Below, piece after piece: positions 48,050 through 60,030 of a stretch of 64,000 nucleotides of DNA. Below the pieces are notes generated by a model, which was not told the DNA's origin, did no database searches, and saw nothing but the letters and a program-made list of their open reading frames with translations. A program made the position numbers and the translations under genes. The stretch lies in assembly GCA_026545765.1 (NCBI GenBank), contig CM048839.1:20088566-20152565 (forward strand). Reading direction: 5' to 3'. Numbering within the stretch: position 1 is the stretch's first letter; the number at the start of each line of letters is the position of its first letter. The stretch is from Plantago major. Its lineage: Eukaryota > Streptophyta > Magnoliopsida > Lamiales > Plantaginaceae.

Positions 48050-48825
48050 TCAACCATGACCTATAAGGGAAAAAAGAAGAGACATTACTCTCCTAAAAAA
48101 TTAGAAATCCGTAAACACAGAAAAGAAGATAGAGAAGAAAGAAAACGAATTCAAAAGAAACTTATAGTTTGTCGCAATGTGGTAAACTTGGTCACTTTGC
48201 AACAAATTGTTGGACCAAGCGAAAAATAAACAGATTAAAAGCTGATAATGATTTAAAAGAAACTCTTTCAAAAATACTCTGAATTCTGATGAAGAAAAGA
48301 GCATAGACTCTTCTGAAAATTCAGATACTTCTAATAGTACTGAAGAAGAGAACTTGAAAGTTCTTGATCAAGAATCAGTATTGTCTGATTCAGAATCAGA
48401 TTGTGAATTGGTACTAAAAACCATTAACCCTAATCTTCCTTTAAAAGAAAAGGAAAAGGAACAAGATTCAGCTTGTCCTAATATCCAGCCACCTCCCGAA
48501 ATAGCAGACTTTAAGTCAAAGTCTATGAAGGAACTCGAGAAGTTCTTAACCGAAAAATTTAAAGATATGAAAGTAAAAACTTTACATGATGTTGTACAAG
48601 AAAATCCTAATTACAAGCGAGTAATCAATGATGAAATCAATAAGTTGGGAAAATGGGCTGATAGACCTACCCAGAGAATGTACTATTATAGGAGACCTTC
48701 TCCTATAGATACTTTACACGAAGAACAAGAATATATCCTAAATAATAGTGTTGAGGGTAAGATCCCCCAACTACATAGAGATTATTCGACTTCACGGGTG
48801 ATGGCCAAGGTAAGAAGCTCCGTAC
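48050..48825 (+). pseudogene. fragment of an endogenous caulimovirid-like gag/coat gene
   Basis: A Lys/Arg-rich stretch (near 48,060-48,160) is followed by a single CCHC zinc knuckle (48,168-48,215). A one-base difference puts the first Cys out of frame with the rest of the knuckle. Next come an acidic Ser/Glu/Asp-rich stretch and a tail with MYYYRRPSPIDTLHEE near 48,675. Basic region, single knuckle and acidic tail are features of the coat region of plant pararetroviruses; similar proteins also occur as anonymous repeats in plant genomes. The fragment has frameshifts, lacks any visible reverse transcriptase, and stops where the next LTR begins. It is an inert remnant; the family assignment is moderate at best. 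Confidence 0.45.
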
Positions 48826-49658
48826 TGTGTAAGACCCAGTGTGTGAGAGCCTCACACCAAGCTCGGTAAGAACACCGCAGTGACTTGAGTTGGGGGGTAG
48901 GATCCGGTTTGCTAAGTGTCAAACCGGTTGGAGACTTTACTCAAGAGAGACTGAAGATCCGCTATGTATAATGTTCGGGATTAGCTTATGTCCGATGACT
49001 TACTTTAACCTGGGGAAGTGTGCCATATTTATAGGAATTTCTCAAAGAGGGGGGGGGGGGGACCCCTCTGGATCGTGCCAAGTGTAAGGCCTTGATCGAG
49101 CCACCAAGGCTTGTTTAGGCCCATGGCCCAATAATGACACTTAGCCCATACCATTTTGGGCTTTTAGGGGGTAGTTTAGTCATTATTGAGAGAGTTTTAG
49201 AGGGTGTGACATAGTCTGCTGAGGTTCAAGGTCCGGAGAGGTTGGTCCGGACCGTATTGGGCTATCTATGGAGAAGTTCCCTAGGTTTGCCCAACTCTTC
49301 CGATTCGTACCTTATGACTCGGACCTCCCTACTCTCTAGTGCCAGTCTACTTGGTTGCTTGTGAGATTGTCATGTTGGGTCCGAATGATCATCCGTATCG
49401 GACCTAGATGGGTCGGACCCAGTATCGTTTAAGTACTCTGTCCCTTTTCTAGGGAGGGTCGGACCTGAGGGCCTAGGGTCGGACCCCGTATCGCTCAAAT
49501 CCTTTGTTCCTCTCTTCTGGGGAGGGTCGGACCGGAGGGGCCCAGGGTCGGACCTATGGGTCGGATCATTGTGTCTCGGATCCTTTAGACAACTCCGGAC
49601 GCCTTAGGATTCGTTCCAGAGGCGCCTATGACGGATTAGACATATATTCGTATCAACA
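48826..49658 (-). repeat. 3' LTR of Tat copy 2
   Basis: It shares with the Tat copy 1 LTR the block around CCGGTTTGCTA..TGTCAAACCGG, GAGACTTTACTCAAGAGAGA, a poly-G run (49049-49061) and the end GGATTAGACATATATTCGTATCAACA. The left boundary could be 48826 or 48840, since both start TGTG. Confidence 0.75.
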
Positions 49659-50293
49659 TATGTCACCCTAGTTTCCAAGTATCTTAGTAGAAGATAGTTG
49701 TGGAACTATTGGTTGAGACCGATGAGGATGGGTCATTCCTTGGTCCAATCCGCCTCTCGTAAGCAGAAAAAAGGTGTGATCCGTGCTTCGTAAGGTCCTT
49801 AACTTAGTCTCTCTCCCCCCCTTTTCTTTTTTACCTTTGTTGCTGTCCGAGGGAAAAGGTTCGGAGTGCAACAAAGTTAAGAAAGAAAAGGGTATTTGTA
49901 AGCGAGACTAAGTGTAGACTGAGAACGTCGGCGTTGTACCTTTGGTAGGTTACGGGTTAATCCGTAGATGAGTGTCCTATCCGAACCAAACTCTTTTGTA
50001 AAGAGAAGGTCCGAAGGAAAACGTCAGAGTGGACGAGGGTCCATAAGTGGGCAAGTGATTTTTGCCTGGAAAAGTTCCGAGGTGATGGGTAGTCATCCGA
50101 GGCCTGAGTGTTGTCTTCCACCCGAAAGTGGGGAAGTTTGTTGTATGCGTCTTTGTTATCGCAAGGTAAGTTTTTTGTACCGATTCATCATTTCACTTGG
50201 TATTATTGTACTACACTGTTGGATGATTTTTGATCTACGATTGAGATTTAATCCCGAAAAATCGTGATGGTTGGAGTTCCAGATATAGCCCTC

Positions 50294-50301
50294 TATAAAT
50301 A
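50294..50301 (+). promoter_or_regulatory. TATA box for the plus-strand extra gene of Tat copy 2
   Basis: CCCTCTATAAATAGG matches the position and sequence of the site at 32448 in the other Tat copy. It is followed by a leader intron (donor GTAAGTG at 50462, acceptor CCCTAG/G at 50750) and the ATG at 50752. Confidence 0.65.
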
Positions 50302-50751
50302 GGGGCTAAGTCGCTTTCAGTCTCCTCACTTTTAGAGAGAAGATTTTTGTACTTGAGCACGTCCGAAGCAATTGCAATCAAACCGAAGCAGGCAAGAAAG
50401 GGTTCGTAGTGCGTGGTTCCGTGCAAAGTCAGCTACCATCTATCCAACCATCTGAATACAAGTAAGTGCCTCTTTCGTTGCGTGATTCAATTTCCCTTGT
50501 TTGTTGTCTTTTCCATTAAGCTACTCGGATGCATGCCCATGATGCGTAGGCTAGTTAGTAATAACCAATGTTTTGGCTATGTTGACTAACAATGAGTGAA
50601 CATCTTATTGACTCCGAACTAACGTCGTCCAGTAGATTCGCTTCCTCTTCTCCGAATTTTTAAAGTTCCTTTTCCTTTTTTTTAATATACATAAACGACC
50701 TCTCGGACTGCCATCTTAAGGCTTACGAAATTGCCTTCTCCTTTCCCTAGG

Positions 50752-52402
50752 ATGTTCGAGAGTGATAGTCAGAACCGATCCGAGGTTGAGGGATATGTCT
50801 CCGACGCGTCGTCTTTATCCGACAGCTCCGAGGAGATTGACATTGTTGGTGATGACGAGTCAGTAGAGCTGGAGCAATCTCCCCGTCCGAGCCGGGAAGA
50901 GCCCGAGGTAAGCTCCTTGCTTCGGTTAGTTGTTCCGGGTTCAGGGTCTCCGAAGCATCGGGATTACCTGCAAGTCTCTAATGTGCAGGGTGTTGGTGCG
51001 GCTCAAGAGACAAGCTCGCGGACTATAGGAGCTCACCGTCCGCGCCGTGCTAGGAAGGAGCCCGAACTTCCGGTAGAGATTTGATCCCTCATTCGCAACC
51101 TAGGTTATAATTTTAGGAGTAATCCTAACCGAATTCCGTTCATTCCGGATCCGCAGGAGCCTAACATCGAGAAGGTGCATGATACCTCCGAGGCGCCTCC
51201 CGAGTTAGGTATGTTCGAAGAAGGTGTTGAGGATCGGGTCCAAGTAGCTGTTCCTCTTCGGACGGTGGTAGAGTTGGGTTCGTCGTCCGAGGATGATAGA
51301 GTGGAGGAAGAGGTTTGGGCTGAGAATGCTGGTTCCGAGGAGGAGGAGGAGGAAGAAGAAATGTTGTCTGCCCATGTTTTTCGGAGGGAATCTGCTGGTC
51401 AAGCGGGTACGAGCCACCAAATGACCGAAGAGGAATCACCCGAGGGTCTTAAGAGGGGTGAAGACGTGTTCCGGGTGAAGTTTCCTCGGACAAGGGACGA
51501 GGTTACTCACCCTGATCCGGAGGGTGAAATGAATGAGGAAGGTACATTGCCCACATGTCCTTCAATTGTGACGGCTGAGGAGGTGGAGGAACTTCGGAGG
51601 AAGTATGAGATTCCGGAGTGTGTGGAAATTCTCATTCTGGATGAGTCGCACGCTTTCTACAATCCACCTTCGGGGTATATGTGCGTTCATGAAATAAGTC
51701 TTCATTACCGGTGGCGGCTACCTGTATCGTCCGAGTTTTTGGAGATTTTGAGTAGCATGGGGTTAAGTCCGCACCAAATCATCCCCAACTCGCCCGGAAA
51801 CTTGATGTGCTTCGGGGTGATGTGTAAATATAAGGACATCCCGATCACGTTTGATAACTTCCGGAAGTTATTCAACGTTAGTGTAAGTAATAGAAATACT
51901 TTGTTTTATACGTTCGTATGTCGCTAAGCTTATACATTTTTTGTCGATCCACTCTCTTCGTTGGGAATAAACTGGTGGAAGAGATACTTCTTCGTCCGGC
52001 CCACTTTGAAACAAGGTCAATCTGAAGCGGAAAGGCCAAAGTGGCAATTTGAGAAGAAATTTTTTCGAGGCAGGCTGCCGGACTGGAAACCTCCAGCTCG
52101 GAACGTCCCTTTATGGATGCAAGCTCTCCACCGGAATCAAGATCCGGAGAAATACTTCTTCCGAGGGTTGATATGCCAACCTCTTCATTACTTGGCTGGC
52201 TTTTCGGAGCCAAGTTTTTGCGATGGAAAGAAGGACTTAAGTAAGTGTTTCCTCCTTCGGGCATGCGGTTGATCTTCCGAGTCGGTGGTTACTTGCCTTG
52301 TTTGTAGTTTTAAATTGTAAATTTTTGTTATCTCGCATCTCATGGTCATTCGGATGTGCAGATTTTTGGTTTGAGTACACCATGTTCACTATGCGAGAGT
52401 TG
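50752..52402 (+). pseudogene. extra gene of Tat copy 2, 5' part (PF04195-like domain)
   Basis: It starts MFESDSQNRSE, parallel to MSGSDSQNQHE of the other copy, then has long acidic stretches and the domain RRKYEIPECVEI, HAFYNPPSGYMCVHE, LSPHQIIPNSPGNLMCF, FRKLFNVSV and WWKRYFFVRPTLKQ. Exon 1 ends at the donor GTAAGTG at 52241, and exon 2 starts at 52362 (FWFEYTMFTMRELKR). Stops at 51082-51084 (TGA) and about 51,926 (TAA) break it. At 52407 it is cut by the Copia element, whose target duplication AAGCG lies inside the exon. The frame resumes at 62998. The product is unknown beyond the domain name. Confidence 0.75.
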
Positions 52403-52407
52403 AAGCG

Positions 52408-53230
52408 TGAAAGTGCAGTAAGCACTTATTTTTTGATAATCTTGTCTTTCAATAATCAGTTTCAAGTTTGTGTTTGTTGAAGCTGCAGGATTATCAATGT
52501 TGTATAACATTGTGACAGGATAGAATTTAATGTTGGCATAACATTGAAGATATAGCATTGCCGCAGATATCGAAGACAAAGCACATTGGACAGGATACTT
52601 GGACTGGAAGTATTGACAAAACGAACAAGAGTTGATTTAAGGAAAAAGAACAGCTTGTGGTGAAAGCAAGAAGGAATATATTTTATGAAGAATTGAAATA
52701 TGGAAATTTCCTTCTATGCGCATTTTGAAGAAAACAAGTAAAAGGAAAAATTGCCTTTGCCAAGATCCTATTGCCTTTCGACATAGATGGAAGAGGTCGA
52801 CATCTCAAGTATATATATGCAAGGATTCAGCAAAGCAATGTTTGAGCTTTTTGAAAAGATTAAAAGAGTTTAGGCTTCTTGTTTTCTGCTAGCTTTAGAG
52901 TTTGTCTAAGAGTATTCATTGTTGGAATAACTCTTTCAAACATCAACCTAGAATATCTTTTACTGTTGGTTCTTCTAGGGCTAGTTTTGGTTGTTTAATC
53001 AATCGTTTGTGATTGTATTAAACCTAGTTGATTAGATCTACTTTTCCTGTCAGTAGATATTTTGCCTAAGGCGCTGCCAATATATTTTTCTATATATTGG
53101 CTTGGTAATAGAAGTTTTATTATTCATCCGCTGCTGTCTGTTTACTGTAGACATTGTTGAACAACATTGTTGGCAACATTGTCTAATTAATCTAGTTCCA
53201 AGTACCAATCCGGGATCCTAAGTTCTAACA
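52408..53230 (+). repeat. 5' LTR of the SIRE-type Copia
   Basis: 823 bp, near-identical to 62170-62992. It contains the palindromes CAATGTT-GTAT-AACATTG (52495-52512) and AATGTT-GGCAT-AACATT (52529-52545), and a TATA-like TATATATATG near 52,810. Confidence 0.92.
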
Positions 53231-53969
53231 AAGCGGAAGCAGAATGCTGCTCAGAGAAAGGAGATGGAGGAGGGTACTCGGACCCAAATCATCAAGACTT
53301 CCACCGTGTTGCCAATGGAGGAGCCTCGGAAAGTCGCTGCTTTCCGAGCGAAGGAGACTCGGAGGGCCGCCGCAGGCGAGGAGGCCCAGACAATACCTAC
53401 CCCAGATAAGGGTAAGGTAGTTGGTTCGAAGGGGGCCAAGAAACCTCCGAGATCTGTGTCTCGGGATCCCCCTGACAGTGGCTCGAGTGCTGCGGTCGGG
53501 CAAAAGCGTTCGTCCGAAGGTCCAATCCCTCTGGCCAAGAAGGGCAAAGGAAAGATGAGTGATGAGCCGGAGCTGGAGTTGGATGCGGAGGTGGCTCAGC
53601 TGGCTGCTGCCTCGGAACTAGACCGGATTGCAGAGTTGACCGCTGCTCAGCGCAAGGTTTGTTCGTTTAAATTTCTGATTGTTGTTTCAACTTTCTTTGG
53701 CTTGGAACTGTGTCTCTAACTTTTTAATGTCGGTTGTTGTTAGCTTACTGCTGCCGTTCAAGCGTGCTCCGTGGTGGCGGGTCGGAGGGCCACACTAGAG
53801 GAGGATTTGGCCAAGGCTGAGGCTGCTCGGGCGTTGGAGACGTCTCGGTTGAACAGTGTGTCCGAGCGGTTGAAGAAGACCATTACTGCCAAGAGGGAGG
53901 CCGAGTCGGAGACGGCCAAAATGAAAAGTGCTATCCTAGCGCTGGAGAAGGACTTGAAAGTTCACCAAG
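53231..53969 (+). repeat. misplaced copy of the target gene between 5' LTR and gag
   Basis: This 739-bp segment starts with the target duplication AAGCG and matches 62993-63731 at about 99%; by eye some 9-10 differences. It encodes part of the Tat extra gene (MEEGTRTQIIKTSTV, then KMSDEPELELDAEV, an intron, then a coiled-coil ending LEKDLKVHQ). At 53969/53970 it changes abruptly to Copia gag. Confidence 0.9.
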
Positions 53970-54740
53970 TCACTATTTTGGAGGACACTCATAACTTGGC
54001 AACTATGGACTTTCATACCCTGTTGAACAATTTGAAAAACTTTGAACTAAATGAAAATGAGAGACAAGGTATGAAAACTCATAGTATTTCCCTTCACTCT
54101 GTTTCTAAAGCAAAATCTTCAAAGCCTGATAGTAGTAGTGATGAGTCTGACAATATGACTGAGGAAGCTTTCAATAATCTTGTAAGGAAGTTCAACAAAC
54201 TTAGATTCAGGAAAAACTCTGGTCAAGGATCCTCAAGTGGAACTAAAACTTTCAAAAAGAAAAACAATACTTTCAAAACTGGTTCTGCTTCCAAAACTAG
54301 CTCTGAATCTGATTTCGATCGCACTCCTCTTAGTAAGATTAGATGTTTTGAATGCCAAGGGTGGGGTCATTATAAAAATGAATGTGCTAACAATCTCAGA
54401 AAAGAGAAAAAGAATCTTCTTGCTTGTCTCAGTGATGACTCAGATGAAGAACATGAAGATGAAGAAAAAGAAGACGATTCAACTACCAATGCCAGAGCTC
54501 TCCGCTCATCCACTTACCATGTTGATGACCAATGTTGGGACAACATTGTCAAGACAACATCAGGAATAGAAATCTTCTTTGACTATGATGACTCTGAGAA
54601 CTGTGAAATTTTGGCACTAACCAAACCTGAGAAGTCAGGAATCTCTAATGTTTTATGTCTACATGGTTCTGTGGATTTTGATATAGATAGTCCTTCAGAA
54701 GAGGAAGGTAATGCAGATCAAATGGTGAAGATCTGCAACA
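53970..54740 (+). pseudogene. Copia gag, 5'-truncated
   Basis: Gag forms the retrotransposon particle. The visible part starts mid-protein (LEDTHNLATMDFHTLLNNLK). It has a Lys/Ser-rich stretch and a CCHC knuckle at 54344-54385 (CFECQGWGHYKNEC), then an acidic region (DDSDEEHEDEEKEDD). The first half of gag is missing, replaced by target DNA. The frame fuses with the upstream coiled-coil to give a long chimeric open frame (53771-54820), which is accidental. A frameshift near 54,740 separates it from the downstream part. Confidence 0.82.
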
Positions 54741-54741
54741 G

Positions 54742-57700
54742 ATGTATGAGAAACTCTTCAGTGAATGGAAGACTCTCAGAAAACTCCTCAAGAAAACTGA
54801 GAAGGAGAACCACAATCTGAAAGACACCATTGTCAAACTAGAAGCTGAATTAACAAAGAAGGACTCTGAGCTGTTCAAGGTAATCTCTGAGCTAGATAAT
54901 GAAAAGAAGGTAATTGCAAAATGGAACTCTTCTACTTCTAGACTTAATGAGATGCTTGATGTGAACAATGATAGGACCACTGGTTTAGGGTACACAAGTA
55001 GTTATGGTGAACTTGGGTGCAACATGAACGACACTGTTGACACTGATACCTCAAAATTTGTCAAACCTCTTTCTGAGCTCATAAAAGGTCCTACATTTGT
55101 CAAAGAAAAAGCTTTGTTTGTGTGCACTTACTGTCTTAAATCTGGTCACAAAAAGCCTTACTGCTTCAAGTACCAAAAGGACTTAAAGAGGGAACATGTT
55201 GAGACCCCCAACCTCAGTAATCTCTTCACAATTCCTTCCCATCCAGTTTCCAGCAGACAAAACAGTGATGCTAGCCGCAATGTTGTGACAACATCCACTT
55301 CAACAGAGACTGAAAGATGTAATCTTAAGACTCTAAAGCACTTTCCTAGTTCTCCTAAACAAGACAAATCTCCAGGACAGATAAGAAAACACAAGAGTGT
55401 TTCGAAACATGTTTGGGTAGCTAAAGAAAATCTTACTTGCAATGTTGCTTTTTCTGTTGCTACTTCCCCTAACAATGCAGGAAAATGGTACTTCGACAGT
55501 GGTTGTTCTAGGCACATGACCGGTAACCCGTCAAATCTGTCAAACTTTGTAGCTCAAAAGACAGGTACGGTAACATATGGAGGAGGATACCAAAGCAAAA
55601 TACTTGGAAAGGGAACACTGTGCCTTAAAGGATATCCAAAACTCTCGAATGTTCTTCTTGTTGAAGGGTTAACTGCTAATCTTGTTAGTATAAGCCACCT
55701 GTGTGATGATGATCTGAAAGTCAAGTTTGATAAACGTTCTTGCAAAGTTTATACTTGTGTGGACAAATTAACCGTAATGACAGGTGTGAGATCACAGGAC
55801 AACTGCTATGTGATGGACATTCCTCCCAAATGCAATGTTGCTCAACATGATGATGCAACACTGTGGCATAAGAAATTGGGACATGTCAACTACAGAAATC
55901 TGGAGAAGATCATCAAAAATAATGTGGTGACAGGAGTGCCAAAGCTTACCAATGTAGGGAAACATGTGTGTGGCGACTGTCTTATGGGAAAACAAACCAA
56001 GGTGACACATCACCACCGATTGAAGGACAACAAAGAGGTACTCTTAACTGCTTTGAACTCTTGCATATGGATCTCATGGGGCCTATAGAAGCTAAAAGTC
56101 TAGGAGGAGCCTGGTATATCTATGTTATAGTTGATGATTTCTCTAGATACACTTGGGTCAATTTTTTGAAAGAAAAATCAGAAACTTTTGAATCCTTCAA
56201 AAACTGGCATACAAAATGTTGTAATCGATCTACTCTTGTTCAAAGAATTGATCGACCATGGTAAAGAATTAGAATCAATTCTTTGATAATCTTGTGAAAA
56301 GAAAGGAATCATGCATGAATACTCGGCTCCTAATACACCACAACAAAATGGTGTTCTTTGAAAGGAAAACAGGACTCTTCAAGAAATGGCGAGTGATGTT
56401 GAGCTCAATGAACCTATCAAAAGGTTGTGAAATTTGAACACTGCTTGTCACATAATCAATCGTGTCTATCTTCGTCCAGGTTCTCTAACCACTCCATATG
56501 AGATGTTGAAAGGATACTCTCAAAATAGTCAAGCGTATAGAATATACAATCCTAGATTGCAGACTATACAAGAGTCTGTGAATGTTTCCTTTGATGACTC
56601 TGAGCCCTATGCCCAGAAGAAGATCTCTGCAGTCTTTGAGCAGTTATTGAATCAACCTCTGACTCTTCTACACATGAGAACGTATCAGAAACTGTGACCC
56701 CTGCTGCTGATCAAAATGAAAGAACCCATGTTGTGGGCAATGTTGTGCCAACATCCCCTCTGTGCAATGATGACTCAACATTAAACTCAACATCCCAGAT
56801 TTACACTCATGATGAAGAACAAGCTGATCCTCATAATGAAACGAAATTTGAATCGACAACCCATCCAAAGAACAATGCGCACCTATGTCTCGACTCAAGA
56901 AAGGATCCTCCTCCTAGAATTGCAAAGATCATCCGGTTCCCAAGTAATTGGAAATCCGGGAGGAAGGACATTGAGGAAACACAGCAAAAACTACAAGGAG
57001 ACACTCAGACTTGCTGAAATATGTCACTCTGTAAGTTCCTCGTGCTTTGTTTCGTTAATTGAACCTAAAAATGTGAAAGAAGCTCTTGCTGATGATTTTT
57101 GGATAGAAGCAATGCAAGATGAACTTCGTCAGTTTCAAACAAATGAAGTCTGGACTCTTGTTCCCCGCCCCCATAATATAAATGTCATAGGCACCAAGTG
57201 GATTTTCAAAAATAAGAGTGATGAAAACGGGATAGTTGTAAAAAATAAAGCCAGATTGGTTGCTCAAGGTTACACCCAAGTGGAAGGCATTGATTTTGAT
57301 GAGACCTTCACTCCTGTTGCTAGATTAGAGTCCATTCGCTTGCTCCTAGCCTTAGCATGTTGTCTTAACATAAAACTCAACCAAATGGATGTTAAAGGAG
57401 CTTTCTTGAATGGTTACATTGACAAAGAAGTGTATGTTGAACAACCTAGAGGGTTTGAAGATCCTTTTTATCCTGACCATGTTTTTAAACTAAGAAAAGC
57501 CTTGTATGGTTTGAAACAAGCCCCACGAGCTTGGTATGCTAGGTTGACAAAATTCCTAGTTGGGTTAGGATTTAAAAGAGGAGAGGGAGATCAAACTCTG
57601 TTTATCCTCAGGAAAGGAAAAGACATCTGCATTGCTCAAATCTATGTTGATGATATTGTCTTTGGTGCTACTAACCTCTCGTTGCTAGATAAGTTTGTTC

Positions 57701-58586
57701 AAGCCATGACAGGAACTTTTGAGATGAGTATGATTGGTGAACTCAGTTTCTTCTTGGGGCTCCAGATACAGCAGAAACAGGAAGGCCTCTTTATCTCTCA
57801 AGAGAAATATGCCAAGAATCTTATCAAAAAATTTGGTCTGGAAAATGCCAAACCTTGCAGCACTCCCATGGCTACATCTCTGAAACTCAGCAAAACTGAT
57901 GTTGGGGACGATGTTGACCCAACATTGTACAGATCAATGATTGGAAGTCTCTTGTGTCTTTCAGCCACCAGACCGGACATCATGTTTTCTGTATGTGTGT
58001 GTGCCAGGTATCAATCCAAACCCAAAATATCTCACTTAACTGCTGTCAAAAGAATCATTAGATATATATATCAGGAACTGTTAATCTAGGATTATGGTAT
58101 GCATGTGATTCAAACACTAATCTATTGGGATTTAGTGATTCTGATTGGGCTGGTGACTTAGATGATCGAAAATCAACTAGTGGAGGTTGTTTTTATCTTG
58201 GACCAAATCTTGTGTCATGGTATAGTAAGAAACAAAATTGCGTGTCTCTCTCTACTGCTGAATCTGAATATGTAGCGGCTGGGAGTTGTGTGTCTCAACT
58301 AATTTGGCTGAACAATATGCTGCATGAATATGGGTTTCAAAGTGACACTCTTTTGCTGTTTTGTGATAACCTTAGTGCCATTCACATATCCAAGAACCCT
58401 GTTCAACACTCACGCACCAAGCATATAGACATTCGACATCATTTTCTTAGAGACCTAGTCTCCAAACAAATAATTGACATACAACACATTGATACCACAA
58501 ATCAGTTAGCTGACATTTTCACAAAGCCCCTTGATAAAGAGAGATTCTTCAGTTTGAGAAGGTCTCTTGGCCTTTGCACTATTTGA
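54742..58586 (+). pseudogene. Copia pol (protease, integrase, reverse transcriptase, RNase H), broken
   Basis: After a coiled-coil linker (EKLFSEWKTLRKLLKK) come protease (WYFDSGCSRHMTG near 55,487), the GAG-pre-integrase zinc site (LWHKKLGHVNYRNL ... CGDCLMGKQ, 55,860-55,995), and the integrase core start (MDLMGPIEAKSLGGAWYIYV near 56,070). Most of the rest of integrase is deleted or scrambled between 56,220 and 56,600. Reverse transcriptase is intact from about 57,060 to 58,086 (KARLVAQGYTQVEGIDFDET, YVDDIVFGAT at 57,642-57,671). RNase H follows (GFSDSDWAGDLDDRKSTSGG, LSTAESEYVAAGS, ADIFTKPL) to a stop at 58586. Frameshifts near 56,030 and 58,090. Confidence 0.9.
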
Positions 58587-60030
58587 TAGGATTTGCTGCG
58601 AGCAATGTTGACATAACATCCTGGTCAACATTGTCTTCTGTGTTTACCTAGTGTTGTCTTTCTTTTATTCTTTTAGTCTTTTCTCTTTCTTATTCTTGTG
58701 TGTCTATGTGTTTTTTTTTGTGCTTCTGTGCTGGTCAATGGCTGTTCCTGTTTGTAGCTTACAGTGGTGATGCTTAGGTTTTGAAAGGCTGCTTGAAACC
58801 AAGGTTGAAAGGTATCGAGTCTCCTGTGTGTTTGCTTTATGTAAAACCCACTTTTGCTGCTTTTTGGCCATGTTTTCTCGTACCTTGACTTGCACTTGAT
58901 CTTGCCTCCTGTTCTTTGTGCTTAATAAATCTAATGAATTATGATAAAAAGGGCTCGAAGTGTTTCCGTCGAGGATCGTGTTGGGCAGGTTTCAAATACT
59001 ATCCAAATATCGACGTGGCCAATGTGTCATATGTCGTGAGGGTTGATGGCCTGTACTGGAAACCGACACGCACAAAAGTGCCGATTCTCGTGTCTTTGGT
59101 TCACTTTCTGAGTACCAAATTACCCAATGTGGTCAAATGAGTGATTTTATGCCATGAGACGTGTGTTTGCCTAACTCCGCATAGGCTTCGGCTTTGGAGC
59201 GGATTCATGCGTGTTCCAATTATTTGACATGGTTCACGGTCTCATAGTCACCCCCACTCAAACTTTTGCTAACTGTTCCATTTACTTCTTGAGGCAATGT
59301 TGAGTGTATTTCTTTGGTATTCCTTTCTCTCTCTGTCTTTGCCTGCAGCATCAGTGGTGTTAATCGAATCTGCACATTTTTGAGACTTGGTTCCTGGCTG
59401 ACTTACATTAAGAGTGGTCTGATTTTCCGATGTTGTCATCAATGTTGAGCCAACATCCTGGTCAACATTGCCTGTGCTGGAACTACCTTCTTTGTTGTGT
59501 TTTTGTGTGCTCATTCTGTGTTTTGGGTTGGGTTTGAGGGGGAGTAATTTTGTGTGTGTCTTGGGGTAATCTGGTACATTGTAAAGTGTAAAATATCTTA
59601 CTCTTATCTGACCTTGATTTGTTTCCTAAAAACAAAAATGTACCTCCCTAGGTTGAGTTTTGAGAACCTTCTTCATTCTTGACCTAATTGATACGGTGGT
59701 CATTTGCTTTCCTTAAATCTTATATTAACAGCTGTGTACAGATCTTGGTTTGTGTTTTGATATATATGGTTATGATCCTTGGAACAAACCAACCAAAAAC
59801 ACTCCTCCAACCCATTAGCCAACCTCTCCACCACTCACAAAAACTGCCATCCTTCCAAACCACTCTCTTACAAAAAAAATAAAAAATAAAAAAAAAATAA
59901 AAAATTTCCCTATATTTACTTCTTACTCCCAAAAACTCTTCACCTTCCCCTCACTTTACTCTCTTGTCTCTCTCAACCAAAACTCCTCTCCCGCTCTTTC
60001 TCCCTCAACTCTAGCTTCACGATCCAAACA
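58587..60030 (+). other. Copia spacer between pol and the extra ORF
   Basis: 1.4 kb without a convincing gene. It holds palindromic ATGTTG/CAACAT motifs (58603-58632, 59442-59456). It ends in a CT-rich leader (about 59,930-60,030) just before the ATG of the extra ORF, with TATATATGG near 59,760 that could be a promoter. Confidence 0.5.

Noticed and set aside
47882-48229. Open frame with a long Ile-Tyr repeat
   Set aside because: Produced by the (TA)n microsatellite; only its last part overlaps the caulimovirid-like fragment, in a partly wrong frame.
52298-52579. Short open frames repeated at 62,105-62,341
   Set aside because: They are LTR sequence present in both LTRs and not genes.
53771-54820. 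349-codon frame joining a coiled-coil to a zinc knuckle, looking like a new fusion protein
   Set aside because: It arises from the accidental junction at 53969/53970 between target-gene DNA and Copia gag; it lacks its own start context and ends in a frameshift.
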